From: Candidatus Acidiferrum typicum
GTDB lineage: Bacteria; Acidobacteriota; Terriglobia; Acidiferrales; UBA7541
Length of the DNA stretch: 64,000 nucleotides
Assembly: GCA_025463055.1 (NCBI GenBank)
Contig: JAOAPV010000088.1
Span: forward strand, 30,512-94,511
Direction of reading: 5' to 3'
Positions 18,400-26,645 of this stretch are shown piece after piece (position 1 is the stretch's first letter; each line of letters opens with the position of its first letter). Under the pieces are notes generated by a model. It made no database searches. It was not told the DNA's origin and saw only the letters and a list, made by a program, of their open reading frames with translations. The position numbers and the translations under genes were made by a program.

Positions 18400-18909
18400 T
18401 TACTCCTTACCTGACGCGCTGCTCATGGTGTGAGCGACGCGCCCCGGCCTGCTTGCGGATAACGCAGCGGCCTTGTGAATCGCCTGCCGAATGCGGATGT
18501 ACGTCCCGCAGCGGCAGATGTTGCCGTTCATCGCGGCGTCAATGTCGCGATCCGTTGGTTTGGGAGTTTTCGTCAGCAACGCCGCGGCGGACATCATCTG
18601 TCCCGCCTGGCAGTAGCCGCATTGCGGCACGTCAAGATCCGCCCAGGCGAGCTGCACAGGATGCGAGCCATCGGGCGAGAGCCCCTCAATTGTCGTGATC
18701 TTGGCATTGTCTGCGGCGGCCACCGGAGTCTGGCACGACCGCACGGCGCGCCCGCCGATGTGCACGGTACAAGCGCCGCACTGTCCTATTCCGCAGCCGT
18801 ATTTTGTGCCGCGAAGATTGAGGACATCACGAATCACCCACAGGAGCGGCATGTCCGCGGGAGCGTCCACCGTGGCAGGCCGTCCATTCACCGTCAGTTT
18901 GTATGGCAT
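18400..18909 (-). CDS. [2Fe-2S] subunit of the molybdenum hydroxylase (IorA-like)
   Basis: 169 residues; the family is usually about 150-170. The plant-type ferredoxin cluster is [16 protein letters not shown] with the fourth Cys in VRSCQTP. The helical C-terminal cluster is [12 protein letters not shown] and [15 protein letters not shown]. Both [2Fe-2S] clusters are therefore intact. It passes electrons from the molybdopterin site of the next gene. There is no signal peptide, consistent with co-export on the Tat signal of the partner. First gene of a minus-strand operon with the molybdopterin subunit and an MFS carrier, divergent from the sodium symporter gene at 19199. Confidence 0.93.
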   Translation of the reverse strand: MPYKLTVNGRPATVDAPADMPLLWVIRDVLNLRGTKYGCGIGQCGACTVHIGGRAVRSCQTPVAAADNAKITTIEGLSPDGSHPVQLAWADLDVPQCGYCQAGQMMSAAALLTKTPKPTDRDIDAAMNGNICRCGTYIRIRQAIHKAAALSASRPGRVAHTMSSASGKE

Positions 18910-19198
18910 TGTCGAATCCTGAACGCAAGATTACTACGCGGATAAATCTGGGCTAAAACGAAGTCAACGAACAACTCTGAACATAAAAGGGAGCAGCACC
19001 TTTGTCAAACTGAAAAATGCTCGCTTCCGCACCAAATACGAAGACGCGTAGGACAAGCAAGGGACGCACGCGTTGGCGCACAAAGGCTTGCGGCGGCTTC
19101 GCGCGTCATGTACGCTCCGTGTTTCGTAAACGCCCCTTTTGCGAGAAGGCGTTCCCCTTCGAAATCTCAGCGCAAGCGGATGGAAGGAGCCATTCAGA

Positions 19199-20983
19199 AT
19201 GACGGGAATCGACTGGCTAATCCTCGGCTTATATTTCGCATTCGTGCTCGGCATCGGCGTGGCGTTGAAGGGCTCGATGAAGACGAGCACGGATTTCTTT
19301 CTTGCTGGCCGCGCAATTCCCGCGTGGGTCGCCGGTCTCGCGTTCATGTCCGCCAACCTTGGGGCCCAGGAAGTCATTGGCATGGGCGCGTCCGGAGCGA
19401 AATACGGAATCGCTACCTCCCATTTTTACTGGATCGGCGCAATTCCTGCGATGGTCTTCGTCGGCATCTTCATGATGCCGTTTTACTACGGTTCCCGCGC
19501 GCGCTCCGTGCCCGAATACTTGCGCTTGCGGTTCGACGAAAAAACGCGCGGGTTGAACGCGATCTCCTTCGCCATCATGACGATCTTCTCGTCCGGCATT
19601 TCGATGTACGCCATCGCCAAGCTCATCCAGACGCTGCATGTATTTGATGGCGTTTTTCTGCGACTGGGGATCAACAGCTCGTGGATTTTCGATTTCGCCA
19701 TCCTGATCTCCGCCATCGTCGTGCTCGTCTACACCTTTCTCGGTGGCCTATCCAGCGCCATCTATAACGAAGTGCTGCAATTCTTTCTCATCGTCGCGGG
19801 ATTTCTGCCCCTCACCTATTTGGGATTGAAGAACGTCGGCGGCTGGTCAGGCTTGAAAGCTACGCTGGGTCCGAGCTACACGCACTCGTGGGCAGGGTTG
19901 AGCCACCCAGACACGAACCGTCTCGGAGTCGAATGGTTTGGACTTGTGATGGGCCTTGGTTTCGTGCTCTCGTTTGGGTATTGGTGCACGGATTTCCTCG
20001 TCATCCAGCGCGCCATGGCCGCGAAATCGATGAGCGCAGCGCGGCGCACGCCGCTAATCGGCGCATTTCCGAAAATGTTGTTCCCATTTTTGGTCATCCT
20101 TCCGGGATTGATCGCCATCGCCTTGCCTACGCAGCCCGCGGTTCCGCCGCACGCGCGTGTGGTTGTGAGCGCGGAGCCGCCAGGCAAAGGCATCATTCCC
20201 ATGAAGGTTGACGCAAGCTCCGGTAAGCCCATGCTCGACAAAGACGGCAAGCCGCAGCTCGATTACGATCTCGCCGTTCCAAACATGCTGCTGCATTATT
20301 TCCCGCCGGGCATGCTCGGCCTCGGGCTCACCGCGCTGCTCGCCAGCTTCATGTCCGGCATGGCCGGCAACGTAACCGCCTTCAACACCGTCTGGACGTA
20401 CGATATCTATCAGTCTTACATTCGGCCCGGCGCAACTGACGAGCACTATCTCTGGATGGGCCGCGCGGCCACCGTGTTTGGCATCGCGTTTTCGATTGCG
20501 GCGGCGTACATGGCCAATCGCTTCAACAATATTATGGACATGCTGCAGCTCGTCTTCGCCTTCGTGAACGCGCCGCTCTTTGCCACGTTTTTGCTCGGCA
20601 TGTTCTGGAAACGCACAACCGGTCATGCCGCCTTCACGGGATTGCTTGCGGGAACTGCCGCCGCGGCAATTCATCATGGGCTAACGCTTCCCGCCGGAGC
20701 GGTCGCGGGCATCAAAGGTGGATGGCTCGCTGTAACGCACAACTATCCCAGCGAGATGGCGCAGAATTTCTGGACCGCGATTTATGCCTGGACCACCTGC
20801 TTCGTCGTCACCATAATCGTGAGTCTCGTCACGCGCGCGCCAGATGAGAGCAAACTCGTTGGTCTGGTTTATTCGCTCACGCCGAAGCCTGAAGAAGAGC
20901 CGATGGCGTGGTATGCAAGGCCGGCGTCCCTTGCGATCATGGTGATTGCCGGCACCGTCTTGCTGAATATAATTTTCTGGTAG
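19199..20983 (+). CDS. Sodium:solute symporter (SSS family), likely sugar importer
   Basis: 594 residues from the ATG at 19199, which has AAGGAG 9 bases upstream; a longer frame starts at 19139. About 13-14 membrane helices. SSS motifs are visible: MKTSTDFFLAGRAIPAWVAGLAFMSANLGAQEVIGMGASG near the start (sodium/sugar symporter pattern with the unwound first core helix), SVPEYLRLRF, and FGYWCTDFLVIQRAMAAKSMSAARR. A polar loop at about 315-365 sits between helices. It is the first gene of a plus-strand series of fucose-pathway genes, so L-fucose or a fucoside is the inferred substrate. Family known; substrate inferred. Confidence 0.9.
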   Translation: MTGIDWLILGLYFAFVLGIGVALKGSMKTSTDFFLAGRAIPAWVAGLAFMSANLGAQEVIGMGASGAKYGIATSHFYWIGAIPAMVFVGIFMMPFYYGSRARSVPEYLRLRFDEKTRGLNAISFAIMTIFSSGISMYAIAKLIQTLHVFDGVFLRLGINSSWIFDFAILISAIVVLVYTFLGGLSSAIYNEVLQFFLIVAGFLPLTYLGLKNVGGWSGLKATLGPSYTHSWAGLSHPDTNRLGVEWFGLVMGLGFVLSFGYWCTDFLVIQRAMAAKSMSAARRTPLIGAFPKMLFPFLVILPGLIAIALPTQPAVPPHARVVVSAEPPGKGIIPMKVDASSGKPMLDKDGKPQLDYDLAVPNMLLHYFPPGMLGLGLTALLASFMSGMAGNVTAFNTVWTYDIYQSYIRPGATDEHYLWMGRAATVFGIAFSIAAAYMANRFNNIMDMLQLVFAFVNAPLFATFLLGMFWKRTTGHAAFTGLLAGTAAAAIHHGLTLPAGAVAGIKGGWLAVTHNYPSEMAQNFWTAIYAWTTCFVVTIIVSLVTRAPDESKLVGLVYSLTPKPEEEPMAWYARPASLAIMVIAGTVLLNIIFW

Positions 20984-20991
20984 GAGAGTTG

Positions 20992-21237
20992 ATGGGAATT
21001 GACATTCGTTTGCCGCTGGGCCTTCTGTTTTTGTTGCTGGGAGCGATCCTGCTGGTTTACGGAGCGGTGAGTGATCCCTCGCTCTATCAGCAATCCCTTG
21101 GAATCAACGTGAACCTCTATTGGGGAGTCGTGCTGCTCGCTTTCGGTGCGCCGATGTTTGCGCTCAGCCGCCGCGGCGTGCGCCCAGCGGTTCGAGCCGG
21201 AAGCACTCCGCCGTCCCCACGTTCCTCAGGTCATTGA
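20992..21237 (+). CDS. Small two-helix membrane protein, symporter partner
   Basis: 81 residues, ATG 8 bases after the symporter stop with AGGAGAG between. Two hydrophobic helices (about residues 8-27 and 42-60: LPLGLLFLLLGAILLVYGAV and NVNLYWGVVLLAFGAPMFAL) separated by a short polar loop, then a Pro/Arg/Ser-rich tail. Tight coupling to the SSS gene suggests a small accessory subunit, as seen for several other SSS carriers that travel with a short membrane protein. No named family recognised. Confidence 0.75.
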   Translation: MGIDIRLPLGLLFLLLGAILLVYGAVSDPSLYQQSLGINVNLYWGVVLLAFGAPMFALSRRGVRPAVRAGSTPPSPRSSGH

Positions 21238-21252
21238 GGTCATTCATCGAAT

Positions 21253-22053
21253 ATGAAGCTAATCCGATATTGCGATCAATCAGGAAAAATTCAATATGCC
21301 GCCGAGCAGGCTGGCGGCGCGTACTTGCGCGTCGAAGGCAATCCCTTCGGGGAAAAACGCGTCACTCAAGAACCGGCGAGTGTTGCCAAAATTCTCGCGC
21401 CTGTAATTCCCGTAATGATTTGGTGTATCGGACAGAACTATCGCCGCCACGCAGACGAAGTAGGTATGAGTTCGGGCGAATATCCCGTTGTATTTGGCAA
21501 AGGCCCAAACACTCTTCAGGATCCAGGCGCACCCATTGCCATTCCCACTCACGCGGGAACGGCAGAGCTGGACTACGAAGGTGAACTCGTGGTCATCATC
21601 GGCAAAGCGTGCAAAGACGTGAGCCGCGAGCGCGCCCTTGAGTACGTCGCCGGCTACACCTGCGGAAACGACGTCAGCGCGCGCGATTGGCAGTTGAAGA
21701 AGGGCGGCACCCAGTGGTGCCGCGGAAAAAGCTTCGACACGTTTGCCCCAATCGGACCTTGCCTGGTAACTCCGGATTCCATCCAGGACCCCAGTGGGCT
21801 GCGCATCCAAACCACAGTGAACGGCCGCGTGATGCAGGACGGAAACACGAGCGACATGGTTCGCGACGTTCCAGCGCTCATCGAATTCCTGACCCAGAGC
21901 ACGACCCTGCTCCCGGGCACCGCGATTTTCACCGGCACGCCGCATGGAGTAGGTATGGCGCAGAATCCTCCGTTGTGGCTCAAGGACGGCGATGAAGTGA
22001 GCATCACCATAGATAAAATCGGGACGCTGGCGAATACCGTGCGCCAGCACTAG
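21253..22053 (+). CDS. Fumarylacetoacetate hydrolase family protein; likely 2,4-diketo-3-deoxy-L-fuconate hydrolase
   Basis: 266 residues. The FAH catalytic domain spans about residues 58-264 with the metal-binding ELDYEGELVVIIGKA (two acidic ligands) and CGNDVSARDWQ, plus FDTFAPIGPCLV and FTGTPHGVG. FAH enzymes cleave C-C bonds of diketo acids or act on ketoacid hydrates. In the non-phosphorylating L-fucose route the last step splits 2,4-diketo-3-deoxy-L-fuconate into pyruvate and lactate, and a FAH-family enzyme does this in Xanthomonas. All other steps of that route are encoded downstream, which supports this role. The start lies 15 bases after the small membrane protein. Confidence 0.85.
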   Translation: MKLIRYCDQSGKIQYAAEQAGGAYLRVEGNPFGEKRVTQEPASVAKILAPVIPVMIWCIGQNYRRHADEVGMSSGEYPVVFGKGPNTLQDPGAPIAIPTHAGTAELDYEGELVVIIGKACKDVSRERALEYVAGYTCGNDVSARDWQLKKGGTQWCRGKSFDTFAPIGPCLVTPDSIQDPSGLRIQTTVNGRVMQDGNTSDMVRDVPALIEFLTQSTTLLPGTAIFTGTPHGVGMAQNPPLWLKDGDEVSITIDKIGTLANTVRQH

Positions 22054-22109
22054 CAGAGAATGTTGCCGCGCGCTGAACGAAGAACCCGCGTGGTATAGAA
22101 TCGAACGCC

Positions 22110-23777
22110 ATGCCAGGAAACGGAGCAGCGCAACGCCGGGTTTTGCGGCTCGACCCGAGAGACAATGCTCTCGTAGCGTTGACGGACCTGCGCAAGGGCG
22201 AAACCGTGAGCTTTGCGGGCGCCGATTACACCTTGCTTTCCGACATTTCAGCCAAACATAAATTTATTACGGAGGATCTTCCTGCGGGTGGCGAGGTCAT
22301 CATGTACGGCGTGCTCGTTGGCCGCACGGCCGAACCGCTTCGACGCGGCGATCTATTGTCCACACGCAACCTCCGTCATGCTGCCGCCGCATTTCACAAC
22401 CGGGACGCCATCCCGCAGTGGTTGGCGCCGGATGTTTCGCGCTGGCGAGAAAAGAAATTCCTCGGCTACGAAAGAACCGATGGGCAGGTCGGCACCCGCA
22501 ACTATTGGGTTGTGCTTCCGTTGGTTTTTTGCGAAAACCGAAATCTAGCCGTCTTGAGGCAAGCCTTTGAAGAAGAGCTCGGCTTCGCCGCTCCGCAAAT
22601 CTATCGCTGCCAGGTTGCGGAAATGGTGCGCCTGTATCGCGCGGGCAAGAGCCACGACCTGCGCGATTCTTCGCTAACCGAAGATAAGCCTGCGTCGTCT
22701 ACTGCACGAGTATTTCGCAATGTCGATGGCATAAAATTCCTGATGCACGAAGGCGGTTGCGGCGGAACGCGCGAGGACTCTGCGAATCTCTGCGCCCTCC
22801 TGGCCGGTTACATTCATCACCCCAATGTTGCCGGCGCCACCGTCTTGAGCCTCGGCTGCCAGCACGCGCAAGTGGCGATCTTGCAGGAAGAAATCAAGCG
22901 CCGCGATGGAAACTTTGCCAAGCCGATTTTGGTTTTCGAGCAGCAGAAGAGCGCCTCCGAAGCTTCCATGATGTCGCAGGCGATTCGCGAAACCTTCCTC
23001 GGCTTGGTCGAGGCCGACAAGGCCCAGCGCCGGCCCGCACCGTTGTCGCAGCTCTGCGTCGGTTTGAAATGCGGCGGGTCCGACGGATTCTCTGGAATCT
23101 CCGCCAATCCAGCCATCGGCCATGTTGCAGATATCCTGGCCACGCTCGGCGGTCGAGGAATTCTGTCGGAATTTCCGGAGCTGTGCGGCGTCGAGCAGGA
23201 GCTCATCAACCGCTGCGTGAGTACCAGCGTCTCGGAGCGCTTCATGCACTTGATGAGCGATTATGCGGCGCGCGCGAAAGCCGTTCGCTCTGGATTCGAA
23301 ATGAACCCTTCACCCGGAAATATTCGTGACGGGCTGCTTACCGACGCCATGAAATCAGCAGGCGCCGCAAAGAAGGGCGGCACGTCGCCGGTCACGGGAG
23401 TGCTCGATTATCCGGAATATTCCTCGGAGCCCGGCCTGAACCTGCAATGCACGCCTGGCAATGACGTGGAGTGCGTCACGGCCCAAGTGGGCGCAGGCGC
23501 GAATGTGGTGTTGTTCACGACTGGACTCGGAACGCCTACGGGCAATCCCATCGCGCCTGTTATCAAATTATCCACGAACTCCGATTTGGCGAGGCGCATG
23601 CCGGACATCATCGACATTGACACCGGCGGTATCATTTCCGGCGACTCTACCATCGAGCAAATGGGCGAGCACATTTTAGAGCGCGTCATACAAGTGGCCA
23701 GCGGCGAGCTCCTCACCAAAGCGGAATTGCTAGCGCAAAACGATTTCATCCCGTGGAAGCGAGGAGTCTCTCTCTGA
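22110..23777 (+). CDS. UxaA-family altronate/galactarate dehydratase-like enzyme; candidate L-fuconate dehydratase
   Basis: 555 residues. An N-terminal SAF domain (about 12-90: RLDPRDNALVALTDLRKGE) is fused to the UxaA dehydratase domain (about 110-550: GYERTDGQVGTRNYWVVLP, HEGGCGGTREDSANL, LKCGGSDGFSGISANPA, SPGNIRDGLLTDAMKSAGAAKKGGTS, FTTGLGTPTGNPIAPVIKLSTN). The Cys-containing motifs are those of the iron-dependent family. Classic members dehydrate D-altronate or galactarate. Here it sits among fucose genes, and UxaA homologues also occur in the Campylobacter fucose cluster, so dehydration of L-fuconate is the best guess. A role on altronate would also fit the KDG genes downstream. Its last 25 bases overlap the next gene. 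Confidence 0.88.
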   Translation: MPGNGAAQRRVLRLDPRDNALVALTDLRKGETVSFAGADYTLLSDISAKHKFITEDLPAGGEVIMYGVLVGRTAEPLRRGDLLSTRNLRHAAAAFHNRDAIPQWLAPDVSRWREKKFLGYERTDGQVGTRNYWVVLPLVFCENRNLAVLRQAFEEELGFAAPQIYRCQVAEMVRLYRAGKSHDLRDSSLTEDKPASSTARVFRNVDGIKFLMHEGGCGGTREDSANLCALLAGYIHHPNVAGATVLSLGCQHAQVAILQEEIKRRDGNFAKPILVFEQQKSASEASMMSQAIRETFLGLVEADKAQRRPAPLSQLCVGLKCGGSDGFSGISANPAIGHVADILATLGGRGILSEFPELCGVEQELINRCVSTSVSERFMHLMSDYAARAKAVRSGFEMNPSPGNIRDGLLTDAMKSAGAAKKGGTSPVTGVLDYPEYSSEPGLNLQCTPGNDVECVTAQVGAGANVVLFTTGLGTPTGNPIAPVIKLSTNSDLARRMPDIIDIDTGGIISGDSTIEQMGEHILERVIQVASGELLTKAELLAQNDFIPWKRGVSL

Positions 23778-24574
23778 GCGGCGCCCCGCAACATCGCGAT
23801 GCTTTTCGGCTCGACGGAAAAGTCGCTGTCATCACCGGTGCTGCCAGCGGGATCGGCCGCGCCATTGCACGGCGTTTCGCGCAACAAGGCGCCGCAGTGC
23901 GCATCCTCGATCTCGACGAAAAGGCAGGCAACGCTACTGCGCAAGAAATCAGGGCATGTGGCGCGGATGCGAACGCCGACGCGTGCGATGTCTCCGATCA
24001 GGCGGGCACAAAAGAGGTCTTCGACAATCTGGCGCGCCAAGGACGACTGGATATTCTCGTAAACAATGCGGGCGTCTCGCACATCGGGACGGTCGAGACC
24101 ACGACGGAAGCCGATTTCGATCGTCTCTTCCGCATCAACGTCAAGGGCGTCTACAACTGCACGCACGCGGCGATCGGGCACATGAAATCCCAAGGCGGCG
24201 GCGTGATTCTGAATATGGCCTCCATCGCGGGCACCGCCGCGCTGGCCGATCGCTTTGCCTATTCGATGAGCAAGGGCGCGGTAGTCGCCATGACCTACTC
24301 CGTTGCCAAGGACTACCTGGCGCACAACATCCGTTGCAACTGCATCTCGCCGGCCCGTGTGCATACTCCATTCGTCGATGGCTACCTGCAAAAAAACTAT
24401 CCCGGTCGCGAACAGGAAATGTTTCAAAAGCTGTCGGCATCGCAGCCCATAGGCCGCATGGGCGAACCCGAGGAAGTCGCCGCCCTGGCTCTTTTTCTTT
24501 GCTCCGACGAAGCCACGTTCATCACCGGAACGGATTATCCGATCGACGGAGGATTCTTCAATCTTCGAGGGTAA
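23753..24574 (+). CDS. SDR oxidoreductase; likely 2-keto-3-deoxy-L-fuconate dehydrogenase
   Basis: 273 residues, GTG start overlapping the dehydratase gene by 25 bases. Short-chain dehydrogenase features: the nucleotide motif ITGAASGIGRAIA (TGxxxGIG), an acidic residue after the second strand (ILDLDEK) indicating NAD(H) preference, NNAG (LVNNAGVSH), the catalytic Ser in MASIAGT, YSMSK (YxxxK), and a C-terminal TDYPIDGGF. Sequence style and position match the step oxidising 2-keto-3-deoxy-L-fuconate at C4 before FAH cleavage. The alternative, a fucose dehydrogenase role, is assigned here to the other SDR at 25451. Confidence 0.85.
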   Translation: MEARSLSLSGAPQHRDAFRLDGKVAVITGAASGIGRAIARRFAQQGAAVRILDLDEKAGNATAQEIRACGADANADACDVSDQAGTKEVFDNLARQGRLDILVNNAGVSHIGTVETTTEADFDRLFRINVKGVYNCTHAAIGHMKSQGGGVILNMASIAGTAALADRFAYSMSKGAVVAMTYSVAKDYLAHNIRCNCISPARVHTPFVDGYLQKNYPGREQEMFQKLSASQPIGRMGEPEEVAALALFLCSDEATFITGTDYPIDGGFFNLRG

Positions 24575-24612
24575 ACGAAAGAGCGTGTTAGTCCGTGCGA
24601 TCGGAATCTTGC

Positions 24613-25467
24613 ATGAAGATTGATTCGCACCAACACTTTTGGCGCTATGATGCCGCACGCGATGCGTGGATCACGGATTCCATGACCGTCTTGAAGCGCG
24701 ACTTTCTACCCGAGCATCTCGCGACGGAATTGACCGCAAACGGTATTGACGTATCCATTGCTGTGCAAGCGGATCAGTCTGAAAATGAAACGACGTTTCT
24801 GCTCTGTCTTGCAGAAAGCAACAAACGAATCGCCGGTGTTGTCGGATGGGTGGATCTTCTCTCGCCTCGCCTCGCGGAACGGCTCGAATATTTTTCCCAG
24901 TTCTCAAAACTGCGCGGCTTCCGCCATGTCGCGCAGTCTGAATCGGATGATCGCTTCCTCGCGCGGGAACAGCTTGTGAAAGGCGTTGCCCAATTGCGCG
25001 CATTCGGCTTCACATACGACATTCTGGTCTATCCGAAACAATTGCCGGCGGCCATTGATCTTGTGACTCAGTTTCCTGAACAACCTTTCGTTGTCGACCA
25101 CCTGGCCAAGCCGGAGATAAAGCCCGCGAAAATCTGGCCCTGGACTGCGCAAATGAGAGAAATCGCGCAAAACAAAAATGTATTCTGCAAGATTTCAGGC
25201 CTGGTCACCGAAGCGGACTGGAAGCACTGGAAAGCCGATGACTTCAAGCCCTACCTTGATGTGGTATTCAGCGCGTTCGGCGCGGACCGATTGATGTTCG
25301 GCTCCGATTGGCCGGTTTGTCTGGTAGCCGCGACGTATAGTCAGGTGAAGCAGCTCATCGACAACTATGTCAAAGGGTTCTCCCAATCGGATAAAGACAA
25401 AATCTTTGGCGGCAACGCCGCACATTTTTATGGAGTGAAAACGGCGCAACATGGATTTGCAGCTTAA
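24613..25467 (+). CDS. Amidohydrolase-2 family lactonase; likely L-fuconolactonase
   Basis: 284 residues from the ATG at 24613 (an earlier GTG at 24595 is possible). Amidohydrolase TIM barrel: KIDSHQHFWRYD (HxH metal or substrate site), ERLEYFSQFSKLRGFRHV, PFVVDHLAKPEIKP, NVFCKISGLVTEADW and the terminal MFGSDWPVCLVA with the conserved catalytic Asp. This is the pattern of L-fuconolactonase and L-rhamnono-lactonase, which open the 1,5/1,4-lactone made by sugar dehydrogenases in the cytosol. The pathway context favours L-fuconolactone. Its end overlaps the next gene by 17 bases, implying translational coupling. Confidence 0.88.
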   Translation: MKIDSHQHFWRYDAARDAWITDSMTVLKRDFLPEHLATELTANGIDVSIAVQADQSENETTFLLCLAESNKRIAGVVGWVDLLSPRLAERLEYFSQFSKLRGFRHVAQSESDDRFLAREQLVKGVAQLRAFGFTYDILVYPKQLPAAIDLVTQFPEQPFVVDHLAKPEIKPAKIWPWTAQMREIAQNKNVFCKISGLVTEADWKHWKADDFKPYLDVVFSAFGADRLMFGSDWPVCLVAATYSQVKQLIDNYVKGFSQSDKDKIFGGNAAHFYGVKTAQHGFAA

Positions 25468-26233
25468 AGGCAAGGTAATCATGATTACGGGCGGCGCAAA
25501 GGGCATCGGCGCCGCCATCGCGCGAGGTTGCGCGCACGAAGGCGCAATTCCTATTGTGGTGGATAAGGATTGCGATGCGGGAGAGCAGTTGCGGATGGAG
25601 CTGCAAAAGTTGGGCGCGTCCTACGGGTTGATCTGTACGAATTTGTTGCCTGCCGGAAACTGTGCTTCCGCAATCGAGTCAACGCTGCGCGATTTCGGAA
25701 GGCTGGACGTACTGGTCAACAATGCTGGCATCAACGACAATGCGGGCCTCGAGTACGGCGGCCCGGAAAAATTTCTGCGCTCGTTGGAGCTCAACCTTCA
25801 CCACTACTACAACATGACTTACTACGCGCTGCCGGCTCTGAAGAAATCCCAGGGCTGCGTCCTTAATATGGCCTCCAAAGTCGCCGTCACCGGCCAAGGC
25901 GGCACTTCCGGCTATGCCGCGGCAAAGGGCGCCATTCTTTCGCTGACGCGAGAATGGGCGGTCGAATTGCTTCCGTATGGCATTCGCGTCAACGCGCTGC
26001 TTCCCGCGGAGGTCATGACGCCACTCTATAAAGAATGGCTCGGCACATTTCCGGATCCTGAAGAGAAGCTCAAGCAGGTGACGGCGAAAATTCCCCTCGG
26101 CAAACGCATGACCGAGCCCGATGAAATTGCCGCCATGGCCTTGTTTCTCATGTCGGCGCAGGCCAGCCACATAACTGGCCAGCATGTATCGGTGGACGGC
26201 GGCTACGTTCACCTCGACCGCGCTCTGACATGA
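25451..26233 (+). CDS. SDR oxidoreductase; likely L-fucose dehydrogenase
   Basis: 260 residues, start overlapping the lactonase gene. SDR motifs: ITGGAKGIGAAIARG (TGxxxGIG), VVDKD after the second strand, LVNNAGIND, catalytic Ser in MASKVAVTGQ, YAAAK, and QHVSVDGGYVHLD at the C-terminus. Together with the adjacent lactonase and mutarotase it fits the first oxidation of L-fucose to its lactone with NAD(P)+. L-galactose, L-rhamnose or D-arabinose cannot be excluded from sequence, but the alpha-L-fucosidase two genes downstream favours fucose. A clean SDR with all catalytic residues. Confidence 0.85.
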   Translation: MDLQLKGKVIMITGGAKGIGAAIARGCAHEGAIPIVVDKDCDAGEQLRMELQKLGASYGLICTNLLPAGNCASAIESTLRDFGRLDVLVNNAGINDNAGLEYGGPEKFLRSLELNLHHYYNMTYYALPALKKSQGCVLNMASKVAVTGQGGTSGYAAAKGAILSLTREWAVELLPYGIRVNALLPAEVMTPLYKEWLGTFPDPEEKLKQVTAKIPLGKRMTEPDEIAAMALFLMSAQASHITGQHVSVDGGYVHLDRALT

Positions 26234-26613
26234 GCGGGGCGCTCTCGGTCGATTCGCGAAACCAATCGATGAACAAACGATACTGCCTCACTCTCGACCT
26301 CAAGGATGATCCGGCGCTGATCGCCGAGTATCGCCGCTATCATCAGAAAATCTGGCCGGAAATCACCAGCAGCATCAAAGAAGCCGGCATCCTCGACATG
26401 GAAATTTATCTGCTCGGCACGCGCATGTTCATGATTATGGAAGTAGACGAAACATTTTCCTTCGACGCTAAAGCCAAAGTGGACCGCGCGAATCCCAAAG
26501 TCCGCGAATGGGAAGAGTTGATGTGGAAATTCCAGAGGCCGCTGCAACAAGCTAAACCCGGGGAAAAGTGGTTGCTCATGGAAAGAATTTTCAAGCTGGA
26601 GTCACAAGCGTAG
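26230..26613 (+). CDS. L-rhamnose/L-fucose mutarotase family protein (RhaM-like)
   Basis: 127 residues; the ATG overlaps the previous stop by 4 bases (ATGA), with an internal ATG at 26269 as an alternative. A ferredoxin-like fold of the RhaM/DUF718 family: RYCLTLDLKDDPALIAEYRRYHQKIWPEI, ILDMEIYLLGTRMFMIMEVDETFSF and WKFQRPL. The conserved His in RRYHQ and Tyr in IYLLG are the usual catalytic positions. These enzymes interconvert alpha and beta anomers of 6-deoxy sugars, speeding entry of the sugar into the dehydrogenase. In this operon it would act on L-fucose released by the GH29 enzyme. Confidence 0.9.
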   Translation: MSGALSVDSRNQSMNKRYCLTLDLKDDPALIAEYRRYHQKIWPEITSSIKEAGILDMEIYLLGTRMFMIMEVDETFSFDAKAKVDRANPKVREWEELMWKFQRPLQQAKPGEKWLLMERIFKLESQA

Positions 26614-26645
26614 TGGCATCGACCAAACTAGGAGGACTGCTGCTT

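Noticed and set aside
19139..19198. Longer start for the sodium symporter
   Set aside because: The ATG at 19199 has a good ribosome site and begins directly before the first membrane helix; the extension is polar and unlike SSS proteins.
23408..24658. 416-codon minus-strand frame
   Set aside because: Antisense to the UxaA and SDR genes, spans two genes and lacks recognisable motifs.
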